In this document: positions 52,960 through 62,762 of the stretch, one piece after another
Position numbering within the stretch: position 1 is the first letter of the stretch
Layout of the letters: every line of letters starts with the position of its first letter
From: Myroides sp. JBRI-B21084
Lineage (GTDB): Bacteria; Bacteroidota; Bacteroidia; Flavobacteriales; Flavobacteriaceae
Assembly: GCF_030545015.1 (NCBI RefSeq)
Contig: NZ_CP120653.1
Location: forward strand, 868,001 to 932,000
Reading direction: 5' to 3'
DNA length: 64,000 nucleotides
Position numbers and translations under genes: made by a program
The notes under the pieces: generated by a model
Database searches by the model: none
What the model saw: only the letters and a program-made list of their open reading frames with translations
What the model was told of the DNA's origin: nothing

Positions 52960-55079
52960 TGAAGTGTTCTTGCTGTTTTATAACTACTTTTTTAATGTAC
53001 GGTTGGGCTGTAAATGCTCAAGTTGATTCGCTAACACCTAGTTTGAAGGATATAAATCTTGAAGAAATAGTAATTACTTCGCAAATTGATCCTCAATCTT
53101 TAAATAAGTCAGTTAATAATATCAGAGTTATTTCAAAAGAAATGATTAAAAATTTAGGTGCAGTAACATTGAGTGAGGTTTTAAATCAAACCATTAATAT
53201 TACCGTTACACCAAATAGTTCAACAGGTGCTTCTACGGTATCAATGTTTGGATTAAATGCAGCTTATTTTAAAATTTTAGTTGATAATGTTCCTTTAGTA
53301 AACGAAAATGGTTTGGGTAACAATACCGATTTAAGCCAAATAAGTTTAAATGATGTAGAACAAATTGAAATTATTGAAGGTGCCATGGGTGTTACACATG
53401 GTGCTAATGCGGTTAGTGGTATTTTAAATATCATTACAAAAAAATCAGCCAAAAATACATGGCAACTACAACTTACAAGTCAAGAAGAAACTATTGGAAG
53501 CGAATATAAATTATTTAGTCAAGGCAAACACATTCAAAGCTTTAAAGCCAGCCACAATGTAAATGAACATTGGTTTGTGAGTTTAGGAGCTGATCGAATT
53601 GATTTTCAGGGTTATTTAGGTGGTCAATTAGGTAGTAATTATAGTTTTAACGATGGAAAACGCGGTTATAAATGGTCACCATCGCAACAATTACAACCCC
53701 ATGCATTAATAAGTTACACAAAGAATAATTTACGATTGTTTTATAAGTTTGAATTTTTTGATAAAGCAATTGATGTTTTTTACCCAACAGTACATTCTAC
53801 GTATAACGAAACACTAGGTACTTATAAATATAGTAAAGACGAACGCTATTTTACGGATAGATGGTACCAACATTTTAATGCAACGGGTAAAATATTTAAC
53901 GGACTGCAATTTAATTTATCAACTTCATATCAAGTACAAAAACGTGCTATTGAAACATTTAATTACAACATAACATATGATTTTGAACGTGATAATGTTA
54001 AAAAAGTAGATCAATCTATGCACGTTTTATATACAACCGGTACTTTTAGCGATTTTTTTAAAAACAACCAACTACTTAATTTACAAATTGGTTACGAATT
54101 GGTAAATAGCAAAGGTTTTTCTATTGTAGATGCTGAACTAAACAGTAAAAAAGATATAAACAAAACCATAAATAATTACGATTTTTTTAGCATTGCCGAT
54201 ATTTCAATAAACAATCGTTTTTCCATTCGTCCAGGATTGCGTTATTCTTTTCAATCGTTATTTAATAATCAATATTCGTACACTTTAGGCGGTAAATATC
54301 TTTTTGAAAAAGGGTACGAAATGCGTGCTGCTGTTGGTAAATCGTATCGAACGCCTAATTTTCAAGAATTGTATTTCAGAAATATTTTTGACGGACATTA
54401 TTTTGTAGGGAACGAAAATTTAATTCCAGAAACCAGTTCATCTTTTGAAACCAGCCTAAAAAAAACAACTACTTTTTATACCTCTTTATTATCAAACCAA
54501 ATCCTTTTTAGTATAAATGATATTAAAAACCGCATCACTAGCGCTTATGTAGGTGATATGGGTGCAACACCAATGTATCAAAATATAAATATTAGCAAAT
54601 ACCGCAGTATAAATCTATCAACAACAAATCAATATAAATATAAAGATTTTAATCTTGCTTTAAACGGTTCGTTTGTCTGGGTTTCGCAATTGATTGATAA
54701 TGGTTCGTTTAAAACTTCAGATGCGTATTTATTTACTTATAGTTTAGGTGGAAATGTAAGTTATTTTATTCCTAAATGGAATACAACTTTTGCCACTTAT
54801 TACAAATTTACTAGTGAAATGCCTTCATGGGAAGTTGGTTCAAAACAATATGTGATATCAAAACTAGGTTCATACAGTTGGTTAGATGCTTCGTTACGAA
54901 AAGGATTTTGGAATCATCAATTTGAAACTACAATAGGCGTGCGTAATATTTTAAATGTAGGCGATGTAAACAGATCGCGGATTAATGAAGGTGGAGGTCA
55001 TTCGGTTGCGTCAAATATACTTTTGGCTTACGGGCGCAGTTATTTTTTAAAGTTAACGTATAATTTAAATTTTAATTAA
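52959..55079 (+). CDS. TonB-dependent outer-membrane haem receptor
   Basis: The 706-residue receptor has a signal peptide (to about NAQ at residue 21), a plug domain (LSEVLNQTINITVTPNSS, then IEIIEGAMGVTHGANAVSGI at about 139-158) and a 22-stranded barrel. The C-terminus (SYFLKLTYNLNF) ends with the usual aromatic residue. It lacks the N-terminal carboxypeptidase-like domain of SusC proteins. Its divergent pairing with hmuTUV and the following HmuY-type gene supports haem as substrate. Confidence 0.9.
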   Translation: MKCSCCFITTFLMYGWAVNAQVDSLTPSLKDINLEEIVITSQIDPQSLNKSVNNIRVISKEMIKNLGAVTLSEVLNQTINITVTPNSSTGASTVSMFGLNAAYFKILVDNVPLVNENGLGNNTDLSQISLNDVEQIEIIEGAMGVTHGANAVSGILNIITKKSAKNTWQLQLTSQEETIGSEYKLFSQGKHIQSFKASHNVNEHWFVSLGADRIDFQGYLGGQLGSNYSFNDGKRGYKWSPSQQLQPHALISYTKNNLRLFYKFEFFDKAIDVFYPTVHSTYNETLGTYKYSKDERYFTDRWYQHFNATGKIFNGLQFNLSTSYQVQKRAIETFNYNITYDFERDNVKKVDQSMHVLYTTGTFSDFFKNNQLLNLQIGYELVNSKGFSIVDAELNSKKDINKTINNYDFFSIADISINNRFSIRPGLRYSFQSLFNNQYSYTLGGKYLFEKGYEMRAAVGKSYRTPNFQELYFRNIFDGHYFVGNENLIPETSSSFETSLKKTTTFYTSLLSNQILFSINDIKNRITSAYVGDMGATPMYQNINISKYRSINLSTTNQYKYKDFNLALNGSFVWVSQLIDNGSFKTSDAYLFTYSLGGNVSYFIPKWNTTFATYYKFTSEMPSWEVGSKQYVISKLGSYSWLDASLRKGFWNHQFETTIGVRNILNVGDVNRSRINEGGGHSVASNILLAYGRSYFLKLTYNLNFN

Positions 55080-55091
55080 ATATAAATAGAA

Positions 55092-56195
55092 ATGAGAAAA
55101 TTAGTTTTATGTTTATCAATTGCTGCTTTTGCATTTGTTTCTTGTTCAGAAGATAGCAACACGTTTAACGAACCAGTTGTTATAAAGCCTGTAGATGGAG
55201 GCGTTGTTGCTGCTAAAGTAGGCGGACCAAACCAGCCCAACACCGTTTATGTAGATTTAAGTACAAATGTACAAACAACAAGTAAACGCGATATTTGGGA
55301 TTTAGGTTTTTCTTCAGGATCCGATTTTCGTGTTATTATTAATGGTTCTATAAAAATGGCTGTCAAAAAATTAAACACTACAAATATAGATGCAATTCAA
55401 ACTAAAGATGATGCGGTTGCAGTAGGGTATACTACAATGGCTAGTTGGGGGTATGTTGATGATCCTACGGGTGTTTTAACAGGAAATGGCAGCGGAAATG
55501 GAACCGCAATTGCCGAAATAGCTGCTAATACTGCCGATAATTATGTGTATTTAGTAAATATGGGCTATCAAGTAGGTACATCAACACCAGCCATTGGTTC
55601 GGTTGCTTTAGATGGTGACGCACGTGGTTGGAAAAAAATAAGAATTACACGTGATGGTGAAAATTATGTTGTTGATTATGCCAATTTAGATGAAACCACA
55701 CATAAGACCATTAAAGTGTCTAAAAAAGCCGATTTTAATTTTACGTTTATAAGTCTAACAACAGGTCAAGAAGTAAGCGTACAACCTAATAAAAAACAAT
55801 GGGATTTTGCTTTTACAGGTTTTACAAATTATTTTATGAGTGGACAAGATCAAATAACGTATTATTTTTCTGACTTTATTTCCACTAATATTTTAGGTGG
55901 CACAAAGGTATATATGATTCAATCTACGGCTGAAAATTTAGAAAGCGAATATCCAGCATTTTCTAAAGATAATGTGATTGAAGCTAATTTTACAGCTTCG
56001 GTTAATGATCAGCGAATTATTGGTTCTGGTTGGCGAAACGGTGGTGGTCCATCTAGTCAACCTAGCATTAAAGACAATTTATTTTATGTTATAAAAGACG
56101 TTGATGGCAATTTGTTTAAACTTAAATTTATTGCATTAACAAACGAAGCAGGCGAACGTGGAAACCCTGTTTTTGAATACGCTTTGCTTAAATAA
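55092..56195 (+). CDS. HmuY-family haem-binding-type lipoprotein
   Basis: This 367-residue lipoprotein (AAFAFVSCSED, Cys at about 17) shows the HmuY-type core twice: YVDLSTNVQTTSKRDIWDLGF at about 53-73 and again FISLTTGQEVSVQPNKKQWDFAF (given in parts) at about 215-240. Classic HmuY is about 215 residues with one domain, so a tandem arrangement is likely. It follows the receptor by 12 bases and would pick up haem at the cell surface and pass it to the receptor, by analogy with P. gingivalis. Confidence 0.8.
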   Translation: MRKLVLCLSIAAFAFVSCSEDSNTFNEPVVIKPVDGGVVAAKVGGPNQPNTVYVDLSTNVQTTSKRDIWDLGFSSGSDFRVIINGSIKMAVKKLNTTNIDAIQTKDDAVAVGYTTMASWGYVDDPTGVLTGNGSGNGTAIAEIAANTADNYVYLVNMGYQVGTSTPAIGSVALDGDARGWKKIRITRDGENYVVDYANLDETTHKTIKVSKKADFNFTFISLTTGQEVSVQPNKKQWDFAFTGFTNYFMSGQDQITYYFSDFISTNILGGTKVYMIQSTAENLESEYPAFSKDNVIEANFTASVNDQRIIGSGWRNGGGPSSQPSIKDNLFYVIKDVDGNLFKLKFIALTNEAGERGNPVFEYALLK

Positions 56196-56218
56196 TTTAC
56201 AAATTTTAGGTGTTTATT

Positions 56219-56253
56219 AAGGCTTACATGTTATTGTAAGCCTTTGTTTTTTT
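56219..56253 (+). terminator. Terminator after the HmuY-type gene
   Basis: AAGGCTTACA pairs with TGTAAGCCTT (10 bp, loop TGTTAT), followed by TTGTTTTTTT. Confidence 0.8.
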
Positions 56254-56296
56254 GAGTAAAATGTTAAGGGTTTCTTATAAAAATATTGAAAATCAG

Positions 56297-56323
56297 TTGT
56301 TTAAAAAATATGTTGTATATTTG
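56297..56323 (+). promoter_or_regulatory. Promoter of the lysozyme-like gene
   Basis: TTG (56297-56299), a 16-base spacer and TATATTTG (56316-56323); the spacer is slightly short. The ATG is 45 bases downstream. Confidence 0.5.
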
Positions 56324-56368
56324 CATTCGAAAATTCAAATAGTGACAGTGTTTGAGAAATGATATTGA

Positions 56369-57028
56369 ATGATAAAAAAATGTTCTTATTTTATTGTACC
56401 AACAGTTGCAATAGCACTAGTTACAATGGCTTTTAAAAGCACCGAAACGCATGATAATGTAATTGATCACTACAAAGTATCTGCACCTATGGCTTATAAT
56501 GTACCTACATCGCAAGCAACTTTAAAAAGTATAAACGATGCGTTAATTGCTGAAGATTTTAGTATAGAAACTTCGCACAGTTTTATTGATTTTAAAGAAG
56601 CTTTAGCTGTTAAAGAATCAAATGCTAATTACCAATCGGTAAATACATTAGGTTATTTAGGTAAATACCAATTTGGCAAGCAAACATTAAAGTTTTTAGG
56701 CATTAGAAATGTGAATGATTTTATTAAAAATCCAGCTTTACAAGAAAAAGCATTTGTTGCATATGTAAAAAAGAATAAATGGATTTTACGCAACGAAATT
56801 AAAAAATATGTAGGTAAAAAAATTGCTGGAATACATATTACAGAGTCAGGTATTATTGCTGCTGCTCATTTGGGTGGAGCAGGATCTGTTCAAAATTTTT
56901 TGCGATCAAATGGCACCATTGCATTTGTTGATGGTTACGGAACAAACATTAAAACCTATTTAAAGGTTTTTGCAAATTACGATTTAAAAGAAATCAAAGC
57001 AGCTAAGAATCCTAAAATTAGCTATTAA
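56369..57028 (+). CDS. Secreted lysozyme-like/transglycosylase-like protein
   Basis: The 219-residue protein has an N-terminal signal (MIKKCSYFIVPTVAIALVTMA, given in part) and a lysozyme-like fold at about 72-200: FKEALAVKESNANYQSVN with the candidate catalytic Glu, GYLGKYQFGKQTLKFLG, and AAHLGGAGSVQNFL. This is the pattern of phage-type and Bacteroidota peptidoglycan lytic enzymes. There is no LysM or type IX C-terminal domain. It stands alone between the haem locus and gldJ. Confidence 0.75.
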   Translation: MIKKCSYFIVPTVAIALVTMAFKSTETHDNVIDHYKVSAPMAYNVPTSQATLKSINDALIAEDFSIETSHSFIDFKEALAVKESNANYQSVNTLGYLGKYQFGKQTLKFLGIRNVNDFIKNPALQEKAFVAYVKKNKWILRNEIKKYVGKKIAGIHITESGIIAAAHLGGAGSVQNFLRSNGTIAFVDGYGTNIKTYLKVFANYDLKEIKAAKNPKISY

Positions 57029-57033
57029 TAAAA

Positions 57034-57066
57034 AATACCCCGATGGTTTTACATCGGGGTATTTTT
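57034..57066. terminator. Bidirectional terminator
   Basis: AAATACCCCGATG and CATCGGGGTATTT around TTTTA, 12-13 bp stem, between convergent genes. Confidence 0.9.
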
Positions 57067-57097
57067 TTTAAGACCTTTTATAAATGAAGATTATATA

Positions 57098-58723
57098 TTA
57101 ACCTCTTGCTTTTTTCTTAGCGTTTGATTTAGTATTACCTACTTTTGTCATTGCATTTCTAAATCCAACAAAATCAGATGCTTGGTATTGGTCAATAAAT
57201 CTGCGTGTTGCAGGGTCTAACCAATAAGCTCTATCTTTCCAAGATCCACCTTTAATAACGCGTGAATTGTTGTTAATTAAACTTGTTCTTGTAGAAGAGT
57301 CATCTAATGTATATGTTAAATTTCCTTCTGAATCGTAAGCAGCACCATTTTGAGGAGCATTGTACATTTTTGTATTTGGTTGACCAGCTTTTTCAAGGTT
57401 GTCACCATCTTTATATGCAATGCTGTTAGTTCCTTGGAAGTTACGTCTTAAGAATGTATCTTCTGTACCAACTGCTTCTTTTCTAATTTCACCAGGTAAA
57501 GCACGTGGGCGTAATTTACCATTTGGTAATGTATCGTATTCTACATTAGTGCTTACTACTTGTACAGTTCCATCAGGGTTAATAACACTTTTGTTATAAA
57601 CATTTCCACGGAAATAGTTCATATCGTTTACTTCTGAAGAAATTGCCGGACGGTAAACATCAGCAACCCATTCAGCAACGTTACCTGCCATGTCGTATAA
57701 TCCCCAATCATTTGCTGGGAATGATTTTACAGAAGTTGTAATTTCACCAGCATCTGTAGACCAACCAGCTATACCGCCGTAGTCACCACGACCTTGTTTA
57801 AAGTTTGCTAAATAATCACCTTTAGATTTACGTGAATTTGTACGTACATCATCAGATCCCCAAGGGTATTTGTTTCTACCTTGTTGGTTGTTGTAAACGC
57901 GATCTGATTTTCTTACGCTAGCTGCATATTCCCATTCAGCTTCTGTAGGTAAACGGAATTCAGCAGAAAATACACCATATTCCATTTTAGCATAAACACC
58001 TTTTTGACCAGCTTGTGCACGGTTTTTTACACCTTTAAGTACAATACTATCGTTACCAGCATATGCTTTTGTTGGTACGTTTAAATAAGTACTTGTAGAG
58101 AATGATTGTTCACCGTAAGCTTTATCAGTTTTAGCATTTTTTGCTATATAACCTGCGCGTTCTAAGTTTAATTCGTTAACACGGTCGGTTCTCCATTTAG
58201 AGAAATCGTTTGCTTGAACCCAAGTTACACCAACTACTGGGTAGTTTGCATATGCAGGATGACGCAAATAAGTGTTAGTTAAGGTTTCTGTAAAACCTAA
58301 TTGATTACGCCATACTAAAGTATCAGGTAAAGCAGCTGCGTAAATTTCACGATATCTTGCTTCTGATGGTGGGTAAACCGCTTTTGTCCACGATAAATAT
58401 TCTGTGTACATAAGGTTGGTAACTTCAGTTTCATCCATAAAGAATGACTGCACATATTGTTGTGTAGCACTGTTGTTCCAGTCTCCCATTACATCATCTT
58501 GTACGCGTCCCATTGTAAATGTACCCCCTTCAATAGCAACCATTCCATAAGGAACTTCTGTGCCATCGTATGACGTGTTATATTGGAAACCACCTTTTTT
58601 GTCGTTAATATTCCAGCCTGTTGCCGAAGATGTACTGGCATTGCTGTTTCCACAACTTGTTAGCCCAATTGACGCCGCAATCACAGCTATCAATTGTAAT
58701 GTCATAATTTTATTAATCTTCAT
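57098..58723 (-). CDS. gldJ: Gliding-motility lipoprotein GldJ
   Basis: From the ATG at 58723 this is 541 residues with a lipoprotein signal (IAASIGLTSCGN) and a formylglycine-generating-enzyme (SUMF1/FGE)-like domain: PYGMVAIEGGTFTMGR near the N-terminus, FMDETEVTNLMYTEYL, LPTEAEWEYAAS, DMAGNVAEWVADVY and RVIKGGSWKDRAYW. GldJ is required for gliding and stabilises the GldK/type IX system. Its adjacency to porU matches the order in other Flavobacteriaceae. An internal Met (MTLQL) six residues later is also a possible start. Confidence 0.93.
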   Translation of the reverse strand: MKINKIMTLQLIAVIAASIGLTSCGNSNASTSSATGWNINDKKGGFQYNTSYDGTEVPYGMVAIEGGTFTMGRVQDDVMGDWNNSATQQYVQSFFMDETEVTNLMYTEYLSWTKAVYPPSEARYREIYAAALPDTLVWRNQLGFTETLTNTYLRHPAYANYPVVGVTWVQANDFSKWRTDRVNELNLERAGYIAKNAKTDKAYGEQSFSTSTYLNVPTKAYAGNDSIVLKGVKNRAQAGQKGVYAKMEYGVFSAEFRLPTEAEWEYAASVRKSDRVYNNQQGRNKYPWGSDDVRTNSRKSKGDYLANFKQGRGDYGGIAGWSTDAGEITTSVKSFPANDWGLYDMAGNVAEWVADVYRPAISSEVNDMNYFRGNVYNKSVINPDGTVQVVSTNVEYDTLPNGKLRPRALPGEIRKEAVGTEDTFLRRNFQGTNSIAYKDGDNLEKAGQPNTKMYNAPQNGAAYDSEGNLTYTLDDSSTRTSLINNNSRVIKGGSWKDRAYWLDPATRRFIDQYQASDFVGFRNAMTKVGNTKSNAKKKARG

Positions 58724-58911
58724 TGTTAAAGTAGGTAATAAATTTCGTTGCAATATAATAATTAGCTTTTGATTAACAATATTAAAATTAAAAATATTTA
58801 AAAAAAACTTAAAAAATAAAAAATATTAAGGCCTTAAGCTTCGTTTTAATGTACAATGTAATTATTTTAATTATTTTTATAAAATATTAACTGATTTTTA
58901 TTTACCAATAA

Positions 58912-61900
58912 ATGAAAAAACTGTTTCCTGTTTTTGCGCTAATGGGGTCTTTAGCTCTAAATGCTCAAACGAAAGATGTACGTTTACAGTGGGCCGAACA
59001 AAATTTAACTATTAGTAACGGTTCTAATTTTTTTGTGCCTAGCTTTCAATCAGAATTTTTTAGTTACGATTCTAACGAAAAAAAAATCATTGCTAAAGTT
59101 GTTTTAAATAACGTTCAAGGAAACCAATTAAAGGTGGTTTCTCAAAATCTTCAAGCTGTAGATCTATCAAAATATAAAGATATCAACCTTAAAAATATTC
59201 CAACCGCTATAAATCCTCAAATTCAATTTTTTACTACAAAAGGGGTACAATCTGCAATTATAACGTTTAACCCTATTATTAAAACGGGTTCGGGATATAG
59301 TAAAGTTACTCATGTGGTTTTTGATGTTAATGGCGCTAAATCTGTTGCTAAAGCCCAGGTTTTTACTATTCAAAATTCGGTTTTGGCACAAGGCAATTGG
59401 TTTAGATTTAAGGTAAATGAAACAGGTGTATACCGCTTAGATAAAAACTTTCTTACAAAATTGGGGGTTCCTAGCGATATAGATCCTAGAACTATTAAAG
59501 TGTATGGCTTTGGTGGAGATATGTTGCCACATGCCAACAGCAAAAACCAATATTTTGATTTGCCCGAAGTAGCCATTCAGTTTCAAGGAGAACAAGATGG
59601 TGTTTTAAACGATACCGATTTTGCACTTTTTTATGGTGTGGGAACTAAAGGTTGGAATGCCGAAAACGCCACTCATTTAAATTTATATAGCAACGATGCT
59701 TATTATTATGTAACCTATGGTGGGGCTAACGGAAAGCGCATGCAAACGTATGTTGAACCAACTGCTGCTGCAACTGTAAATTATACCGATTATGTTGCGC
59801 GTGTGTTTGACGAGAAAAATATTGAAAATATTGCGCAATTAAGTCGTAAAACTTTTGGTGAAAATTTTGGACAAAGCTTTTCTAAGCAAATAACCTTACA
59901 AACACCATTAATTAACATGGCAAAACCTGCCAGCATAGGTATAAATGTAGCAGCAATTTCGCAAAATACTACGTTTTTTAATTTTGCAGTAAATAATCAG
60001 TCACTTGGTAGTCAAGATATTAACGGTAAATACACCAATGTTTTAGCAAATGAAGGATATTTTGCGCAAAGTGTAAACCTTAATTCTGAAACCCAAAATA
60101 TTGCCATTAATTTTAACAACAATGGCATTCCTTCGGCTCGTGGTTTTGTAGATTTTGTTTCTATTGACTACCACAAATATTTAGCAGGTTACAACAAACA
60201 GTTTGTTTTTAATTTTGCCGATGCAGTTTCGCAAGTTGGGGTAGGATCTTTTCAAATAAATAATGCACAAGCAATTGCACAGGTTTGGGATGTTTCCGAT
60301 GCTTATAATCCTACATTTAAAACAAATACGGCAAGTACGTTAAATTTAAAAATGCCATTAGGGCAATTAAAACAATTTGTAGCTGTTGATCAGAACGATA
60401 TTTATGTACCTGCACAGGTAAGTAATGCTAAAATGTTAAACCAAAATTTAAAAGGTAGTATTTTTGCTAACGGAAATGTAGATTATTTAATAATTACTAC
60501 AAATAATTTAGTTTCGGCAGCAAATCGTTTAGCAAATTTGCACAAAACACACAGTAATTTAAACGTGAAAGTTGTGCCGCTTGAAACTATTTATAACGAG
60601 TTTTCTGGTGGCCAGCAAGATGTAGTGGCAATTCGTAACTTTATTCGTTATGTATATTTTGCAGGTAATCAATCTTTAAAATACGTGAATTTATTTGGCG
60701 ATGCATCTACCGATTATTTTGATGCTTCAAGTAATATTGTTCCTATTTTTCATTACTTACAAAGTAATATTTTATCTACTTCTCAATCAAGTAATTTTAA
60801 CGATTGGACAACGTTTGCTACCGATGATTTTTATGCACTTTTAGATGAAACCGAAGGCATTCTTAATAACGATACCTACCAAGGAATTGACGTTGCCGTT
60901 GGCAGAATGCCTGTAAATAATTTACAAGAAGCTAACGCAATGGTTAATAAAATTGAGTTTTATTTAAGTAAAGATAATACGGGCAGATGGAAAAACGTTT
61001 ATACCGCCTTGGCCGATGATGTAGATGCAGGTTTTGATTCGCCCTTACAAGTTGCTTTAAACGATATGGCCGATCAATTAATTGCAAATAAACCGTATTT
61101 TAATATTTCAAAAGTAATTGCCGATTCATACCAACAACAAGTTGTAGCTGGTGGGCCAAGATATCCAAAGGCAAAAGAAGATTTTTTGAACGGTATAAAT
61201 TCGGGTAGTTTGGTAGTTAGTTATTTAGGGCACGGTTCCGAAACGGGTTTAGGTGCCGAAAGATATTTTGAAATTCCAGATATTTCAGGACTTAATAATG
61301 TGAATAAATTACCTTTATTTGCAATTATGACCTGCGATTTTACTCGTTTTGATAATCAAAAATTAAAATCGGGTGGCGAATTTTTATATCTACGTGAAAA
61401 TTCAGGTGCCATTGGTATTTTGGCTACAAACCGTAAAATTGGTATTTCAAGCGCAAGTCAATTTACTAAAAATGTATCAACATGGTTGTTTAATTTCAAC
61501 AATGTGTTGCCTAATGCAAGTATTGCCGAAGCTTTAATGTACACTAAAAACGATTTAACAAATTCGGTTTTTGAACAAGCTATGATTTCTTTCGTTGGCG
61601 ATCCGGCATTAAAATTAGCACTACCAAAACCAAATATTGTAATCACACAAATAAACAATCAACCAATAGCTAATTTTACAGGCAGCTTACGCGCTTTAGA
61701 TAAAGTAAAATTAACCGGACAGGTAACTACTGAAGGTGGACAATTAATTACAAACTTTAATGGCGATTTGGCTGTTCAGTTATTCGATAAAAATCAACAA
61801 AAAACAACATTAGTAAACGATGGGGTAGGTGACCCTCTAACTTTTGCTACTTTAGGAGAAACCGTATTTCGTGGCAATGCAACCGTTACCAATGGTATAT

Positions 61901-62715
61901 TCGAAATAGAATTTGTTGTTCCAAAAGATATTAAAATTGCAGTTGGCGAAGGAAAAGCTAGCTTTTATGCCGCTAAAAATGCTGCTGTTTTAGATGAATA
62001 TGCGGGTGCCGATACTACAATAAAAATTGGTGGAGTTAATGAAAATGCAGCCCAAGACAATTTGCCTCCGCAAATAAAATTGTTTATGAACGATGAAACT
62101 TTTATTTCAGGTGGAATTACCAATAATTCGCCATTATTTTTAGCACATTTAGAAGACGAAAATGGAATGAACACAGCCAGTGGAATTGGCCATGATATGG
62201 TTGCAATTTTAGATGGTGATGAAAATAATCCTATTGTAATGAATGAATTTTACGAAACCGAACCTAATAATTTTGCAAAAGGTTACGTAAATTATCCTTT
62301 TAGTAATTTAAAAGAAGGTTTACATACCATTACATTTAAAGGTTGGGATGTGTACAATAATTTAGCAACTGCTACGTTAGACTTTGTAGTGGCTGCCCAA
62401 ACAGGTTTAACTTTAGATAAGGTTTTAAATTACCCAAATCCGTTTGTAGATTATACCGAATTTTGGTTTCAACACAATCGTCCAAATGAAACACTTCAAG
62501 CTCAAGTTCAAATACTTACTGTGTCTGGCAAAATTGTAAAAACAATCAACCAAACCATCGTTTCAAATGGCTTTTTGTCTAAAGATATCAAATGGGATGG
62601 TCGTGATGATTTTGGCAATCGCATAGGTAAAGGGGTTTACATTTATCGATTAAAAGTAAAATCAACGGTAACGGGCGAACAAGCAGAAAAAATCGAAAAA
62701 TTAGTAATCTTGTAG
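58912..62715 (+). CDS. porU: Type IX secretion system sortase PorU
   Basis: This 1267-residue C25-family cysteine protease removes the C-terminal signal of type IX-secreted proteins and attaches them at the cell surface. It has a signal peptide (to about NAQ, residue 19). The catalytic residues are His774 in SYLGHGSETG and Cys808 in FAIMTCDFTRFD, the same spacing as in gingipain-type enzymes. The C-terminal region with LNYPNPFVDYTEFWF and GKGVYIYRLKVKS is a type IX CTD-like β-domain. It is 48 bases upstream of porV. Confidence 0.95.
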   Translation: MKKLFPVFALMGSLALNAQTKDVRLQWAEQNLTISNGSNFFVPSFQSEFFSYDSNEKKIIAKVVLNNVQGNQLKVVSQNLQAVDLSKYKDINLKNIPTAINPQIQFFTTKGVQSAIITFNPIIKTGSGYSKVTHVVFDVNGAKSVAKAQVFTIQNSVLAQGNWFRFKVNETGVYRLDKNFLTKLGVPSDIDPRTIKVYGFGGDMLPHANSKNQYFDLPEVAIQFQGEQDGVLNDTDFALFYGVGTKGWNAENATHLNLYSNDAYYYVTYGGANGKRMQTYVEPTAAATVNYTDYVARVFDEKNIENIAQLSRKTFGENFGQSFSKQITLQTPLINMAKPASIGINVAAISQNTTFFNFAVNNQSLGSQDINGKYTNVLANEGYFAQSVNLNSETQNIAINFNNNGIPSARGFVDFVSIDYHKYLAGYNKQFVFNFADAVSQVGVGSFQINNAQAIAQVWDVSDAYNPTFKTNTASTLNLKMPLGQLKQFVAVDQNDIYVPAQVSNAKMLNQNLKGSIFANGNVDYLIITTNNLVSAANRLANLHKTHSNLNVKVVPLETIYNEFSGGQQDVVAIRNFIRYVYFAGNQSLKYVNLFGDASTDYFDASSNIVPIFHYLQSNILSTSQSSNFNDWTTFATDDFYALLDETEGILNNDTYQGIDVAVGRMPVNNLQEANAMVNKIEFYLSKDNTGRWKNVYTALADDVDAGFDSPLQVALNDMADQLIANKPYFNISKVIADSYQQQVVAGGPRYPKAKEDFLNGINSGSLVVSYLGHGSETGLGAERYFEIPDISGLNNVNKLPLFAIMTCDFTRFDNQKLKSGGEFLYLRENSGAIGILATNRKIGISSASQFTKNVSTWLFNFNNVLPNASIAEALMYTKNDLTNSVFEQAMISFVGDPALKLALPKPNIVITQINNQPIANFTGSLRALDKVKLTGQVTTEGGQLITNFNGDLAVQLFDKNQQKTTLVNDGVGDPLTFATLGETVFRGNATVTNGIFEIEFVVPKDIKIAVGEGKASFYAAKNAAVLDEYAGADTTIKIGGVNENAAQDNLPPQIKLFMNDETFISGGITNNSPLFLAHLEDENGMNTASGIGHDMVAILDGDENNPIVMNEFYETEPNNFAKGYVNYPFSNLKEGLHTITFKGWDVYNNLATATLDFVVAAQTGLTLDKVLNYPNPFVDYTEFWFQHNRPNETLQAQVQILTVSGKIVKTINQTIVSNGFLSKDIKWDGRDDFGNRIGKGVYIYRLKVKSTVTGEQAEKIEKLVIL

Positions 62716-62762
62716 TAGGTTTAAAACTAATTTTTATATTTGTTCAATCTAATAAATAATAA

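Noticed and set aside
57098..58723. Sulfatase-modifying factor (FGE) enzyme annotation
   Set aside because: The fold is present, but the lipoprotein signal and position beside porU-porV identify GldJ.
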